A DNA stretch of 64,000 nt from Straminergon stramineum (Eukaryota > Streptophyta > Bryopsida > Hypnales > Calliergonaceae). Both the position numbers and the translations under genes were made by a program. The notes below the pieces were generated by a model that made no database searches, was not told where the DNA came from, and saw nothing but the letters and a program-made list of their open reading frames with translations. Each line of letters opens with the position of its first letter. Position 1 is the first letter of the stretch. The stretch covers positions 27,206,248-27,270,247 of the forward strand of contig OY987266.1 in assembly GCA_963920665.1 (NCBI GenBank). The letters are read 5' to 3'. Below are positions 51,449 to 64,000 of this stretch, in pieces.

Positions 51449-52701
51449 GAAACATAATCTAAAGAATTTAAAATTTTCATTTTGGAGGAATTTTTCTTGC
51501 TACCCAAGCTCATCTACTTTCAACATCATGTAGTATGACTTTTGTTGCTAGGCATCAATTTAGAAAAAGGTTATATTTTCAAAAAGCTTATTTGTTTTCT
51601 AATCTTTAAAAAAAATCATACCAAAAATTGAGATCATAGGAATTGAACCAAACCTTCAAGGCTTCAATGTTCTCCAAGGGAATACTTGGGACTTTACAAG
51701 TTAAAGAATTAATCAAAATAAAATGAATCAAATTTTTTTGAATAAACATCAACCCTTCCAATAAACAAAAAAATTTACTAAGATGCCCACATTGGAATGG
51801 AAATTGAAAGAATCTTAGTATGATTTTTGCAATTATTCTTTTTTAAATGCTTTTGTTTAGAATTTTAAAGAAACTATTACAAGTATTGCAGAGTTTTGTT
51901 AAGAAAGCAAAATTTAACCTTCAACAATCATCACTTCTAATGGAAACTACTTTATCCATCATTGCATGTGATCAACTCACCTCCATGACTAGTGTGGCTT
52001 TTAGTTCATGCTTTGAATGAGTTTGTTGTTCCACTACATGCTTGTTCTTTGTAGAAAGGTGACCTACTTTGACAACTACTATTTGGTTGTTCATCCATGT
52101 CACCATATGCTGTATGAAAGTCTACAAAGTGAGCTTCTTTTTTCTTATAGTTTAAAACATGTAAAGTATTATTTTGGTAGTTCTTTTGGTAAATGACCAT
52201 CTCCATAGAATTAATATAAATGGATAATTTCTTTATTTAATTTCTTTTCTTATTTTTTACAAATTGAAATATCAAAATCCCTATTTCTCTTGAAATTTTG
52301 TACTTTTTTAGTTTTCCTACTTATATATAATTTTTCTATATTCTATCTTCTTAGGGTATAATTTCTTCAAAGGTATGTATAATTAGCTATATTTTTTTAA
52401 TTTAAAAAAAAAAATTGATTTTGAAAGTACTCCAAAAAAATTTGAGTATTATGAAAATGAAACAAAATTAGCAAGTGTTTCTTGCAATTATTTTTGCCCA
52501 AGGACCTATTGCTCTCCAAGAAAGACAAGAGAGATTTTGATGTTAAGCGAGGGTTGGCTCACTTCCTAGAACATCAATACCACATTCAAGGTGCTCTACA
52601 ACACCAAACTATAGATGGAGGGCTACGAGTAGAATCAATACTCAATAGACTTTGTCGTTGCCTATAATTCATCAATGTCTACGGCATCTATTAGATTCTT
52701 G
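51449..52701. other. AT-rich intergenic tract
   Basis: No supportable gene. The final three bases (TTG) are the left target duplication of the next element. Confidence 0.4.
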
Positions 52702-55700
52702 CACTATAAGAAAACGATTTTTTTTATGTAAAAAAACCTGTCCCTTGGCATTCAATTTGACATGGAAATAGTCCGAAATGATGTCAACTAAAATTTGTTA
52801 TAACAGATGAGCAAAAAAGTCCCAAAATCAAGGAAAACGTATTTAATTTCAACTTGTTTTTTTCTAACATCACAGACAATAGGGTCTTCCAAGGTCCTCA
52901 CAGTGCAAGTCACATGGATGCCATGTAAGTGCCACATAGGCCAAAAGAGCCACGTGGGATGTTTTTTCATCCAGCCCACAGATGATGTGGTTATTGAAGT
53001 GGCACTTGACATAGTGGTGGAAAAAGTGACATGGAACCAATTATAATGATGTGGCATGACTAGTGTCAGGTCCCTATCTCCTTGGGGTGCCTAAAGTATC
53101 TTCATGAGCAAGGGAGACCTTGAGGGTGACTTCCCAAGCCTTGCAATTGTCTACGAAGGGAAAAATGAGAGACTCCTTAGCAAATAGGGTTCAATAGCGA
53201 CCTAGATAAAAGGAGCATAGTAGCATTTCATACATGTTTAAAAAGCTCTTGAGAAGACGCTTCTAATAGTCTAAACTCTAAAGAACACTTGATTTGGACA
53301 AGTAGGCTAGAAGTTATGGCCATTCAAAGTTGGAGGTGTCCCGATGGCGTCGGGACACTCAAAGGCTAGGAGTGAGGGGTTCCCAAAGAATACCTCAATA
53401 AAGTATAGCATGTAGCATATAATTAGAAATCTATAAAGACAAGGAAGCTAGAATGTCAAGCATTATGAGGTTCTAAGATATGAGTCAAAAGTTATGGCCA
53501 AGAAAAGGGTCATGGTGAAGGCATGATGCCGCTCTCGGTGAATCCAAATCTTTGGAGGGCCATAACTTTGTGAGAACTTGTTCAAATGAGATAAATGAGT
53601 AGTCTGTTGACATTTACTCGTCGCATAAATATCTAATATGGTCTTGCATGTGGGATTTGGAGCCCTAACCGCAAAGTTACGTTGTTTGGAAGTTCAAGAG
53701 TCCAAATGGAGTTGGAACTTGGCGATTTCAGTTGGAAATGGGTGGTCTTTCAAAATCCAAGGGGGTTGAGGAAGTACCTTCAACCCACAAAAGAGGGGTC
53801 TGCCGAATGCCACAAAAAGTATTATAGGAGGGGTTGGTCTCCCTCCTTACTCCCTCTTGGAGCCTTAGTGAGTCCTAGTAACTCAAGGTTGGTGATGCAA
53901 CTTCACCACCAGCTTCAATGCTCCATAGGACATTTGTGTAGGTGTCTCGGGGCACCAATTGGTTGGAGTCTCGCTCCTTGTTGGGCCATTGGCGATGTAA
54001 CCCGAGTTGTAAGTCCTGATTAGTGTTGGTGTGAAAGTAGCAAATACACAACCAGCTTAGTATGGAATGGGGTGACAATCGAAGGCAATTAGGACCGTGG
54101 TGAGTAGTGCCACCATAAGTCCTAGCACATTAATTTGGAAGTTCCGCCTCATGTCACCAAACGACATGTCAAGTGTCATGATTGGAGTGCATGCTAGTAG
54201 TCCCAGGGATTGGCACTTGGCAATGCAAGTTGGAAATGAGAACTAATGTTGTGGATACATGGCATGTGCAATGTTAGTTAGTTTGGGCTCAAGTGATGCT
54301 TGAATAGAAGCATGGTGAGCCCTAAAAGCAGTGAAGGGCTCTAAAGGTTGTTTGGAGCTATAAGGTGTTACTAGGTCGCAGTACCTAGTTAGCACACTTT
54401 TATGTCATTTAAAAATGTTAATGCTACTTTTTGAGATATCAAATTAGATATCTAGGCATTTTCTGGGACATATATTGGTGCATACCATATCCATTAAGGA
54501 AGATCAACAAAAATAATTATTTAAAAGAAATTAAACATAAAATAAAATAAAAAAAATTGTTGAATTGAACAAGAATTAAAGAAAACTTACCATCTACCAT
54601 CAAGAAAATTTTTTATGGCAAAATGAAGGAATTCTTAATTATAAGTTAATGAGAATGAAAGGTATAGAGGTTATATTTATATCCATTGTTTGTCTATAGT
54701 GAGACAAAAGATATGGGATAACTACAATATGGGAACTTGACCATTGTACATCTTGATGTTGTTTTAGACATCTAAACCTTGATTCAAATATCTAGACATT
54801 ATCTTAGATGTCTAGACATTGTTACAAACATTTTACATTGAACACAATTCTTGCTTTCTGTTGGAGAAGGATAATGACCGAATTGAAAATTATCCTATTA
54901 GTATAATAAGTTCATTCCAAGGGAGACAATCAAGTAGGATATTTCTATGCTAATAGGTTCTATATCTAAAATCAAATATCTTGACTTATTCAATAACCCA
55001 ACTTGGAATTCCATACCCAAAAACATAACTACAATGACATTGCAAACCCAATTGGGATGTTGACTTACATTAGTACAAGTCACATTCCATCAAATAGACT
55101 CCCCATTTGGAAACATTCACATAACACGAATCATCATTAAATCCAACTTGGACTGGACACAAATTATTCTCCATCACTTCAACATCTCACTTTCTCACTT
55201 AATTCACCAAAGACCACATCACATAATATTGCACACATACACACAACATCCAAGTGGTAGGTAATTTTTATTTTTGATTAATCAATTGGTGAACAAATCA
55301 CCGTTATATAAAATATATTTTTTAATTCCCACTCACTGTCTCATTTCTTCCACTCTTACATTCATATTTTTTAATTTTTAATTATTATTATTTTTCCTAA
55401 TTGGAGCTCTCAATTTCCATCACCTATAACTTCCAACTAGGTTCTCATAATTCATTACAAACTCCATCTATCATAGTTCATCTTCGCCAATTATCATCAC
55501 AAACTTCTCCAAATATTAACACATTCAACCAAGATACAACCATCATAGTCCCAAAAATACACAAACCTCACACATTCAATCAAATAACACACTCACGCAT
55601 ATAACCAACTTGGAAACACTTCCAAACAAAGAAATACACAACTTCAACAAGCTGGAACATGCACTGGAATTCACTCAAACAGTGGGTAAAGAAAAATGAA

Positions 55701-56602
55701 AGAAAAATCAAACTAAATAGGAATTCCCAACTTGGTGGTTACCAATTTGGAAGTGACAACCCAACCACCAAATTGGAATTGCACAAGCAACTACACAACT
55801 ACATATAAAATTCCAAATTAGAATTAACACTCAAAACAACCAACTGGACTTAGACACTCACCCACTAACAATCCAACTTGGCAGAATCATCACCCAATTT
55901 GGAACAGACTTGGAAAACTTGGAATCTAACTAGAAAGCCGGACTATTCCAATTTGGAAATCAACCACCCAAATCAGCACACACACACACACAAATCAATC
56001 ATCACCCAAAAACACACCAAATAGAATCCAATCAACCCATTAAAACACAAAATTAAGACAAACAATTCAATGATAACCAGTCAAAAATAATAAAAGATAC
56101 ATAAAAAAACCCAAAAATTTACAAACTTAAATCCTAATCGGTTATCTACACTTTACATATCCCATATCAATTGTTTCACTTCCTACCACCCCACATGTAT
56201 AAAGACCATCTCTTTTCATCCATGATCCACATCCATCAATTTTCCTTTTTTGGCAAAGCATGCCATGTAGTTGCCCTTCTTCTAAATTTTTCACATTTGG
56301 TTAGCATTTTATCATATTTCCTGACTTACTCATAGTCAAAATGGGTTTACTTGTTGACCTGGTAGTCTGTGTTTTTTTTTTGATGTCACGAAGAACCATC
56401 AAGATGTTTTTTCTAACATCATTAAAAACATATCCGTCTACAATAATATTTGCTCATTTTTCAACTTAGCTGCACACGTTCTCTGCAACATCATATCAAA
56501 TTCACACTCCCATGCCCGTTGACCGTCTAACGTAGTGACATCTCAAAAAACACGATACATTTTTTATAAATAGCATAAAAAAACACGGGTTTTTTTATAG
56601 TG
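52702..56602. mobile_element. CACTA element, 3.9 kb, with TTG target duplication
   Basis: Left end CACTATAAGAAAACG; right end read inward CACTATAAAAAAACCCG. TTG precedes (52699-52701) and follows (56603-56605). Subterminal repeats such as TTTTTTCTAACATCA occur at both sides (near 52860 and 56406). An LTR at 53064-54383 is inserted inside. Non-autonomous: no transposase recognised. 54390-56330 is AT-rich with no gene. Confidence 0.75.
53064..54383 (+). mobile_element. LTR (probably solo), about 1.3 kb, nested in the CACTA element
   Basis: Starts TGTCAGGTCCCTATCTCC and ends near GGTCGCAGTA. Homologous along its length to 16748-18461 but more diverged. Flanks ACTAG and CCTAG could be a mutated target duplication. 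No internal region follows. Confidence 0.65.
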
Positions 56603-56605
56603 TTG

Positions 56606-59600
56606 CCCGGATCGACCTAGACAACCTTTGTAGGCTATGCACCATCTACAATTTGTTGATGCCTCATACTAGGTGGTTACATTTTAGCATCAAGGACTAG
56701 TTGAAAGATTTGTTATCCATCTATAATTGCTACTCGTACTAGTATATTGGTGTTATGCAATAGTCAGATGGATCCTTATGCAAAGTCTTCACAATAGCAT
56801 ACACCATAGACATCATCACCAGTCTATGTCTCCTCTAAGAATCCAATTTACATCATCTCGATGATCAAGGCATATGTGTGGAAGTGCATTAACAATAGAA
56901 GGTTCACATTGTTCTCCAAGACTAAGGTAAACTAGCCCATGACAAACAAATTGTCCAATGCAAACATCTTGAAAACCACCCATTTCAATCTTACATCAAT
57001 CCATGGAAGATTTTTGCTAATAAATGGGATTAAGACTTAATTAGGTTTGTTAGTGGCCGAAATCAATGCCTAGGGTGATGTTGATGGAATTATTAGTGAT
57101 TGTTATAGGACCTTCTACATTACTAGTCTAAATTCATTTCAAAAGCTAACTTTTTAATTCCTTAATGTCATGGCCATGTTAAAAATTATTGTGACGAGAT
57201 TAGGAAATTTTGAAATTACTTTAGGTGATCAAATGACCATTATGGATACACTCTATGGTGATTTTGGGGTAGTCTATAGATTGTTTTGGGCTAATTAGGC
57301 AACACACTTCAAATAATCATAACAAATTGATAATTTGTCAAAAAAATAAAATTTCAATTGCTCTCTGCATTTCTCATGTTTATCTTTATATGGAAAAAAT
57401 TCAATCCACCCCCCCCCCTCAAAGAAGCCCTACACCATGGACATTGTATTCCATATTGGCCGTCGTAGGCATCGATTTGTGTTGTCTCCTTGATGAGAAC
57501 ACATGTGTGGAAGTGCCTCGAAAATGGAAGGTTTACTCTATTCCCAAAGACCAATATTAACTAAACCATTCTTTTGAGGCTCCAAGATCTCTCTGAAAAT
57601 CTACAAATGAAACCCCCTCCAAAAAAAATATCATCCCTTTGAACTACATCGCTAATATTTCCATTAATAAAATATTGAAATGTTGGGAGAATTGTCATTA
57701 GTATTGTGGAGAGAAGCCAATTCTTTGTTTTGGATTACATGAATTTTCATTAGTGACAAAAGTGGTGAGTTTTGGATTATGTGACCAAGTTCATTGCTCT
57801 TGGGCCATCCTATTACTTTTGACATCATTTCACTACAGTATGCAGTGAGAAGCAAGGCCATTTTTTCAATGTTGGGCCATATGATATCACTGTAATATTT
57901 CTTATATTAAATGCAATCGGATCACGATTTCATTTGTCAATTATGCAATTTTCATTCATTTGTTCTTACTAAATAATTATGACATCCAAATATCTTTTCA
58001 ATGAAACCTTGTAGTTTGATGAAAGCTTAACCCCTTAACCCCTCAAGGACTAAGAGGACATAGTGTGTCATCCCCAAATTTTCAATGGCAAATTGTTGGT
58101 AGGGTAAAACAAATCTCAATATTTGTAACATAGAATCTTGTAGAGTAATAAGTTGACATACTTATTGCATTTTCCAATTTTCAAAATTTCAATGTAAGAA
58201 GTATTTAAAATTTTATTTAGGAAATGTAGTCTAATAAAAAAAGAAGAAAATATAATACTTTTCCAATTAAAGGAATAGTAAAGACGGAAAAAAAACCATT
58301 TTTTTAGAAATTTCAGAAATTTAAGGTTTAATCTAGTGTAATTAAAAACACAAAATAATTAGAATAATTCCAATTTCTTTGAAGATGTTCCAAACAATAT
58401 GCTAACAATATCAATTGTTAAATTTCAAAAATTAAAGCATGTAGAATTTTTTATTTATTTCTCATTAAAAAAAAATCAAGAATACAGAATTTGGCTTGGA
58501 TGTTGTTACAATTTTTTTAGGGGTAAAAAAGCATTATTCATCTTCTTATAAATTTTCTTCCTCCAATGCTATTTTTTTTGCCTACTACATTGATCATCCA
58601 AAATTGTTAGAATCTACAAATCTAACAAACCATATTTTACACAAAGTAGTCTTTACTTTTGTACAATTAAAATTAAAAAATTTCAGCATGTCCATATGCA
58701 AAAATATCAAACTGGGAAAATTCATTGAAAACTTCCATTGTCAAAAAGTTGTTAGGCTTTAAAGTGTTAGGACCAAGTATACATTCAATGGACACTTGAA
58801 AACTTAGGGAGGATCATAGAAAGTCAGTTTTAATGGATTTTCTAAAAAATTTGACACATGATGGGAACATTCACCCCATTCATGGAATTTAAAAAAAAAT
58901 TCAATTGATGTCCAAATCAAAATTCATGTTGCTTTGAAAAAAAATTCCCATAAAAATTTGGATTGTCTAAGCAATTCGGGAATTTTGGGGTTATCTTTTG
59001 TTAAAACTCTCATTGACTATTGAAATTTGCATGTATATAAATTAAAAAATATGGCATAAATTTTTCCAAAAAAGAAAAAATATTTGTTCTCAAATCACAT
59101 TTGAAGAGGAGTCAAACTTTGTTAGCTATATTAGGGTAGGTTTTTTCTTAAGAAAATCTTTTAACTTCAAGCCCTATTATCTTGCAATTTTTGAAGTTGA
59201 AGTTTTTGAAATTTTTTCCACCTATTCCAAATTTTTGTCTTTAAGTTTTCAATATTTGGATTTCAAATAAAAAATTTCCTCATTTGCAAAAGAAATCATC
59301 AAAAAATGACTAGGAATTATCAATTCACTTTACCTCCTTGCATTGCAAAGTGATTTAGAGTAAACTAGACTCCATATTTTTGCTTCTAAATTTTTGACAA
59401 GTACACCCAAAAAGATTTAGAACTCAATGGTAGAGAGATGCATATTCATCAAGAGCAAAAACTTTACTCCAAGAGGGCTTGAAGTCTTCCAACCCTATTT
59501 CGCAAAAATGAAAAAAAGTTTCTTTTTCTTATTTCAAACCTCATAATCTTTCAATCAAACTAGTCAAATTAGTTGAATTCTCTTCAACACATTGTCATAG

Positions 59601-60439
59601 TAGTGTACTACACTATTGTTCAATTGAAGTTCAAAAATGAAATTTTCATTTTCAATTTTGGGCAATTCATCAAAAAAATGACAATGTGTCTTGAAAAACA
59701 CCCATTGTCACCATAGTCATTTAGAGGTTCACTATCCACCCCAAAGATAGGACAACTCCTAGTGTTTGCATTAGTTACCCCCTTTCTAATGCCAAAAATT
59801 ACAAGCCATTGATTTTTTTTAAATGCACCCCCCTTGAATGTCGTTGATTGCTTGAATAATTACAAGCCATTGATCTTTAAGATAGGATCTGAGCTATCCA
59901 AATATATAATACAGAATACAATATTAGATATGATACAATATACTTATGGTACAGATATGGTACATATTATGGATATAATATGTATAGATTACATATACAG
60001 ATACGGAACAAATATTTTGGTAGATATCCCATATTGAATGCCATCGCAATGGCATGTAAAAATTACAAAGAGGGAGGGGAACAAATTTGAATTGAACTTA
60101 ATTAAATTGTAATTTTTTTGAAAAAGGGGGTGGTAAGAGGGGTAACTAAATTGAATTTAAATAATAATGAATTTAACATAGATTTGTCTTTAGGGTGGAT
60201 ACCTCTGCTTTACTATCCACCGAAAAGACAGGACACACACAGTCATTTAGGGGTTCACTTCCTTCTTTTAGATTCCTAGTTTAAACAGAAGACGTGAGAT
60301 CCAAAAAAATATATCAATGGAACATAACCTTCCTACATATACATGTCTGAGCTTCAAAGGGATAAGAGTCTTAAGCTTAATAGCAGGAATAGCAAGAATG
60401 AATTCATGTTACTGACACAACTCTATTGCACCATTCCAC
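56606..60439. repeat. AT-rich repeat tract, possibly a third TTAA-type element at about 58033-60256
   Basis: TTAACCCCTCAAGGAC near 58040 followed by a TAGAATCTTGTAGAGTAATAAG block resembles the start of the 935-bp TTAA elements. A TTTAGGGGTTCAC near 60246 is a poor right end. 59880-60020 is an alternating GATA/ATAC-rich stretch like 15560-15715. No gene. Confidence 0.35.
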
Positions 60440-60472
60440 CACTCTTGTCTGAGTGGCACTCAGACAAGAGTG
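60440..60472. repeat. Perfect 16-bp palindrome arms with a 1-base centre
   Basis: CACTCTTGTCTGAGTG (60440-60455), G, then CACTCAGACAAGAGTG (60457-60472). It lies where the AT-rich tract gives way to the 3' side of the OEP16 gene. It could be a protein-binding dyad, a transcript hairpin or a transposon footprint. Confidence 0.9.
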
Positions 60473-61492
60473 TACCGGGGAAACTATCATGATAAGCACT
60501 GATGAGTCACCCTTCTACTTTTTCGCCTGCATGCAGGGCAATCGCGTTTGAGTACACGAATATCAGCCATGATGAGAGCGCCCTGGAAATACCAAATTTA
60601 GTGATAGTTTATCCCCAACAATCTTCGGCATTCCTACCACAATTCACTGCTCAAACTGCTGCATGAGGTGGGATCCGATTTGAAACTGTTACCTGGTGTT
60701 ACAGCTTCTCAAAATATTAACAAATTTCACTACCGTTCGTTCCTATCGAAACATGCACATTGTTCACTTCGAGCCACTGAGTACACGAGATATCACTTTT
60801 TCATCTGAAAATTGGAAACACGAATATCAAGAAAGTAGCATATACTAAGGACAAGTAGCATATACGAGGCCCAACCTTCCGTACACGAAGCTGTCGTCAT
60901 TGCGAAGTCTCCTTCCCTTTGTTCCAGAGTCAAGAATTGCTGTTTCACATTCTAATTTTCAGTTTTATTCTCAAATAGAAGGTAATAGAATAACGTTGTG
61001 GGGAACAATGAGGACACGCCTATTATAATGATCGTTTACATCCGACTCTGAAATGTACACCATCCAATTAATACCCAGTAACAATGGACTCAGTTACTCT
61101 ACATGATGCCAATAGAACATGAAATTATCTGAATAAGATGATGCACTTCTATCATCCAATCCACTCAGTGCACAGCATGGAAAGGGTTGCCTCAGTTTGC
61201 ACATGAAGGCTAAAAGTTGCCTACGTCCAATTTCTCAAATGAGAAAAATGCGAAACGGAACCTTGAATTCAACACTCGAGTAGAAGAATAACAGAAGGCC
61301 AGTGGAAATAAAGAGTCTGTTGAGGGTAAATGTACTACCTAAAGCCAGATTCATCATTTCATACAAATGCCAACAGGAAAGGCATAAAATACATTTCGAC
61401 TCTGCATGTTACGCAGACAGCATCAAGTCTCAACAGCGGTATCACACACTACACAAAAAAATGTGCTTTACAACATCTCAGTCTCCCCAAAT
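60473..61492 (-). other. 3' flank of OEP16, genic composition
   Basis: About 1 kb of balanced composition, unlike the neighbouring repeats. AATAAA on the minus strand (60962-60967) is a possible polyadenylation signal. A short exon-like stretch (about 60885-60950 on minus) has acceptor- and donor-like edges, but I could not join it to a frame. It may be a long or spliced 3'UTR. Confidence 0.3.
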
Positions 61493-62237
61493 CTAGGTGA
61501 GGTTGCGCAAGAACTCAGCGGCAGTGGCGATGGCACCACCCGTGATGGCTCCTCGCACAACTCGGTCACTCCGGGGGTTCGGCTCCGTCAAAGACAAAGC
61601 AACGCCGGTCAGGGCTCCTCCCAACAACGCGTTTTTCTGCAATAGCCAATTCCAAAGCATGTCAATACCCAGTATTAAGTATCACCACATCCATCAGATA
61701 CCAGATCCAAATGGCAACGCCTCATTTGCCAGCTCGACGCACAGTTTCATCAGTCGAATAATCTAGTTCACAGCTATTGTATCCGCCCCAACAGTTTCCA
61801 GATGACTGAACATACCCAATCATGCACGCCACGGGCCTCCTGCATGCCGTATGTCATGCCGGTATAAACCCCCGCGACAAGACCCCACTGCACGGCCTCC
61901 TTGCCCATGCGCTGGACGGTATTCTCCAATGACTTCTTGTTCGTCTCCTCTGCGCATTTCACAATCCAAAGTCAGCAACCCACATCAGTCACACTATTTC
62001 GAAACGACCTGCTCCATTTACAACTTCAAAGTTAACATAAGAAACAACAAACTGAAAGGAGAACAAACTACCTTGCAGCAGAAATTTGTAGGTGTCTTGA
62101 GAAGCAGCATGCAGAGCGCCCACTCCTCCAACCTTGACGAATCCGTCCACAACACGGTTCAACAGGGGGTGACCCAAGTCGACCAAGACGTCGACGTGGG
62201 GTGTGTCAATGGATGCGTTCACATGAGCCGAGGCCAT
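61493..62237 (-). CDS. OEP16: Outer envelope pore protein 16 (OEP16), plastid, 147 aa
   Basis: Exons 62072-62237, 61816-61949, 61493-61636; GT-AG, phases agree, 444 nt. Seen: DVLVDLGHPLLNRVVDGF at the N-terminus, then helices containing KEAVQWGLVAGVYTGMTYG and NALLGGALTGVALS, ending in GAITGGAIATAAEFLRNLT. The small-residue (G/A)-rich helices are the PRAT (Tim17/Tim22/Tim23) fold, and the opening and ending motifs are those of the OEP16-1/OEP16-2 branch. Length agrees with the classical protein of about 146 aa. Known: OEP16 forms a cation- and amino-acid-selective channel in the chloroplast outer envelope and has been linked to protochlorophyllide oxidoreductase A import. Start chosen as the first ATG of the exon. 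Whether it is ortholog 16-1 or 16-2 cannot be decided here. Confidence 0.93.
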
Positions 62238-62930
62238 TGTGCAAATCTACAAACCCCAACCCAACTCCTCACAAATTAGTCTTCGAGGAACTAAAACTGA
62301 AAGGAAACTCCCAAATCAATCAGGACACCCCCACCCCACCCCCTCAATCCCCACGCACGAGTTCCCTCTTCCAAAAGAAACCGCAATCGGAAACCGAAAA
62401 TCTCAGTCGAACTCACCCCCCTACAGACACTCCGTACCCATCACCTCTACGAACAGCAACAACGCAGCATGCATGTCTTCTCCCAGACACCTCGCAGCTG
62501 GAAACCTAACGCAGAGAGAGGTCTGGAAGTGTTATTACAAAAGTTCAATGAGCCCACAGAGAAGGCGAAGGCGAAGGCTCTCTTACCTGATGGAACGAAG
62601 GACCGAGAAGAAGATTGCGCTGGGAGGGCTGGCGATGGAATGCGAAGGCGAAACTGACGACGCAGAGGAACGGATAGAGGGTTCTAAAGGCGAGCGAGGG
62701 CTTGTCTGCAAGTGATGGCGTGTTCCCATGTGGCACCCGCTCCGCCTGCCTCGTGCCGCCCGACCATTGCTTCGAGCGTAATCTGGCTCATCCCATAAGA
62801 AGGGAGCGTCCTATCCCCGGGCCCTACCGGGCTATTTCCGGTCATCGCTCCTTCGGTTGGCCATCCCTGTAGGGCGTTTACGCATAAGGGAGACAAGCCT
62901 ATTACCACCCTGATTTGCAATCTGACTCTC
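62238..62930 (-). promoter_or_regulatory. Upstream region of OEP16
   Basis: GC-richer than the following DNA, directly upstream of the OEP16 ATG; probably 5'UTR and promoter. The forward ORF 62239-62715 is basic and low in information and is not called. No specific element was recognised. Confidence 0.45.
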
Positions 62931-63084
62931 TTGGGGCCAATTTCAAGAAGGGCACATATTTTTTTTAGAGGTGTGCATTTCTTTCATGAGTCAAACCCAC
63001 GTGGAATTATAATTTTCCAATCAAAATAGTAATTTTTATGAATTTCTAAAGTGGTTTGCCTTGAAATTAAAAAACCACCAATAT

Positions 63085-63255
63085 ACAAGAAGATTGGGAG
63101 GGTGTTACCCTAGGGTATATTTTCAACATGTTAATATATCCCCCCTTTCGAATTTATAAAAAAATTATAAAAACATAAAGTCAAAAAGGGGTATAGATAA
63201 ATATTGAAAGTACACCCCGGGAGGTAACACCCTCCTAGTCTTCCTATGAATTAGA
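63085..63255. repeat. Inverted-repeat MITE relic, about 165 bp
   Basis: GGGAGGGTGTTACCCTAGGG (63096 on) pairs imperfectly with the region around CCCCGGGAGGTAACACCCTCC (to about 63235), and the interior TATATCCCCCCTTT pairs with AAAGGGGTATAG. Outer AGAAGA/TCTTC also match. No target duplication was fixed. Confidence 0.6.
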
Positions 63256-64000
63256 CTAGAGTCATAAATGTCCTATAAAAAATTTATAACTATCATTCTA
63301 TATACCTAGTAGCACCTACATATTCACCAATCATGTATTTGATACATTACCCTTAATGGCATTAATCCACTAATCTTGTGAGAATCTAGAACAAATTTGG
63401 CTAATTTTTTGGATAGATTTTGATGTGTGAATGGATAGAATTGGGGCCAAATGGAAGGTGATGGAATTAGGCTACAAACGGAATTACTTATCTACCTTAC
63501 TCATAAGTGAGTAAATCACTTGACAAACAAATTTTTTAGTATTCTCTATTTACACAAACTTTATGAATCAAACTATTATATAAAAATATTTGTGATTCTA
63601 TCTTGCCTTGTGTAGCATGACAATATTAGGTGGAAGTCTCCCATGCAATAGAATATTCTCTTAATAGCCATTTTACCAAACCCCTCACAACATTATATAA
63701 CCAGACAATGGGCTCGGTCCCTATATTGGAGAAGGTATTATGATTTGCTTGATGCATGGGGGGGATTTATCAATTAATTCAAGGATTGGGATTGGCAAAG
63801 AAGCCATCTAGGACAATTTTTTTTGCTAAAAGGAGCCCCTTTTCAAAGATGCAAAATGGTCCCTTGCCTCATTGGTAAATAATGTTATACCTAAATGCAT
63901 TTTATTAGGCTTACTAAGGTAGCTTTGCTTGTTACTTGACTTCAAAACTCATTGTGAAAATTGGATCCCATACATATAGGCTAAAGTTTGGATAACTTGC
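63256..64000. other. AT-rich intergenic tract to the window edge
   Basis: No gene or bounded repeat seen. Confidence 0.4.

Noticed and set aside
61851..62279. 142-codon forward ORF over OEP16
   Set aside because: Antisense shadow of OEP16 exons 1 and 2.
62239..62715. 158-codon forward ORF upstream of OEP16
   Set aside because: No domain, Arg/Thr/Pro-rich; lies in the presumed promoter and 5'UTR.

Overview
This is a window of plant nuclear DNA. Four spliced genes with GT-AG introns sit as moderately GC-rich islands in long AT-rich tracts packed with decayed transposable elements, and there is one 200-N assembly gap. A chloroplast-envelope OEP16 gene and a GH17-like/X8 callose-binding wall protein place it in the land-plant lineage. 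The compact introns and low gene density (four genes in 64 kb) are all I can say about species; I cannot name one.

Layout. 237-4409 (-): a 13-exon, 449-aa six-kelch-repeat protein. 6868-7536: a long foldback repeat. 8445-10591 (+): a 4-exon, 328-aa GPI-anchored wall protein with a truncated, probably inactive GH17 segment fused to a complete X8 (CBM43) domain. 12023-12095: a perfect 29-bp hairpin. 15716-18478: a retroelement LTR present as a 1,037-bp inverted duplication with the gap inside one arm. 20449-20736: a CACTA-type MITE. 22739-23673: a TTAA-flanked element with a second copy at 50517-51448. 25370-30987 (+): a 10-exon, 499-aa cyclase-associated protein (CAP), an actin-monomer recycling factor. 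31630-33895: a cluster of three related TIR elements. 36964-38715 (-): a pogo-like DDE transposase frame broken by five nonsense codons and no frameshift. About 38839-45571: a probable CACTA element carrying a solo LTR, a minisatellite and degenerate ORFs. 48645-48863: a foldback MITE. 52702-56602: a CACTA element with clear TTG target duplication, itself carrying another LTR. 61493-62237 (-): a 3-exon, 147-aa OEP16 outer-envelope channel protein.

The four genes do not form an operon or a visible pathway. They are independent housekeeping or wall/cytoskeleton genes separated by 15-30 kb of transposon-rich DNA or, in one case, 4 kb. All exon models were built by hand from splice sites, reading phase and family resemblance; all four close in phase from ATG to stop. 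No tRNA, rRNA or CRISPR array was seen. I found no convincing new multi-gene system. The items most worth following are the GH17-fragment/X8 fusion, the palindrome that exposes a false duplication at the gap, the TTAA element family, and the transposase frame broken only by point mutations.
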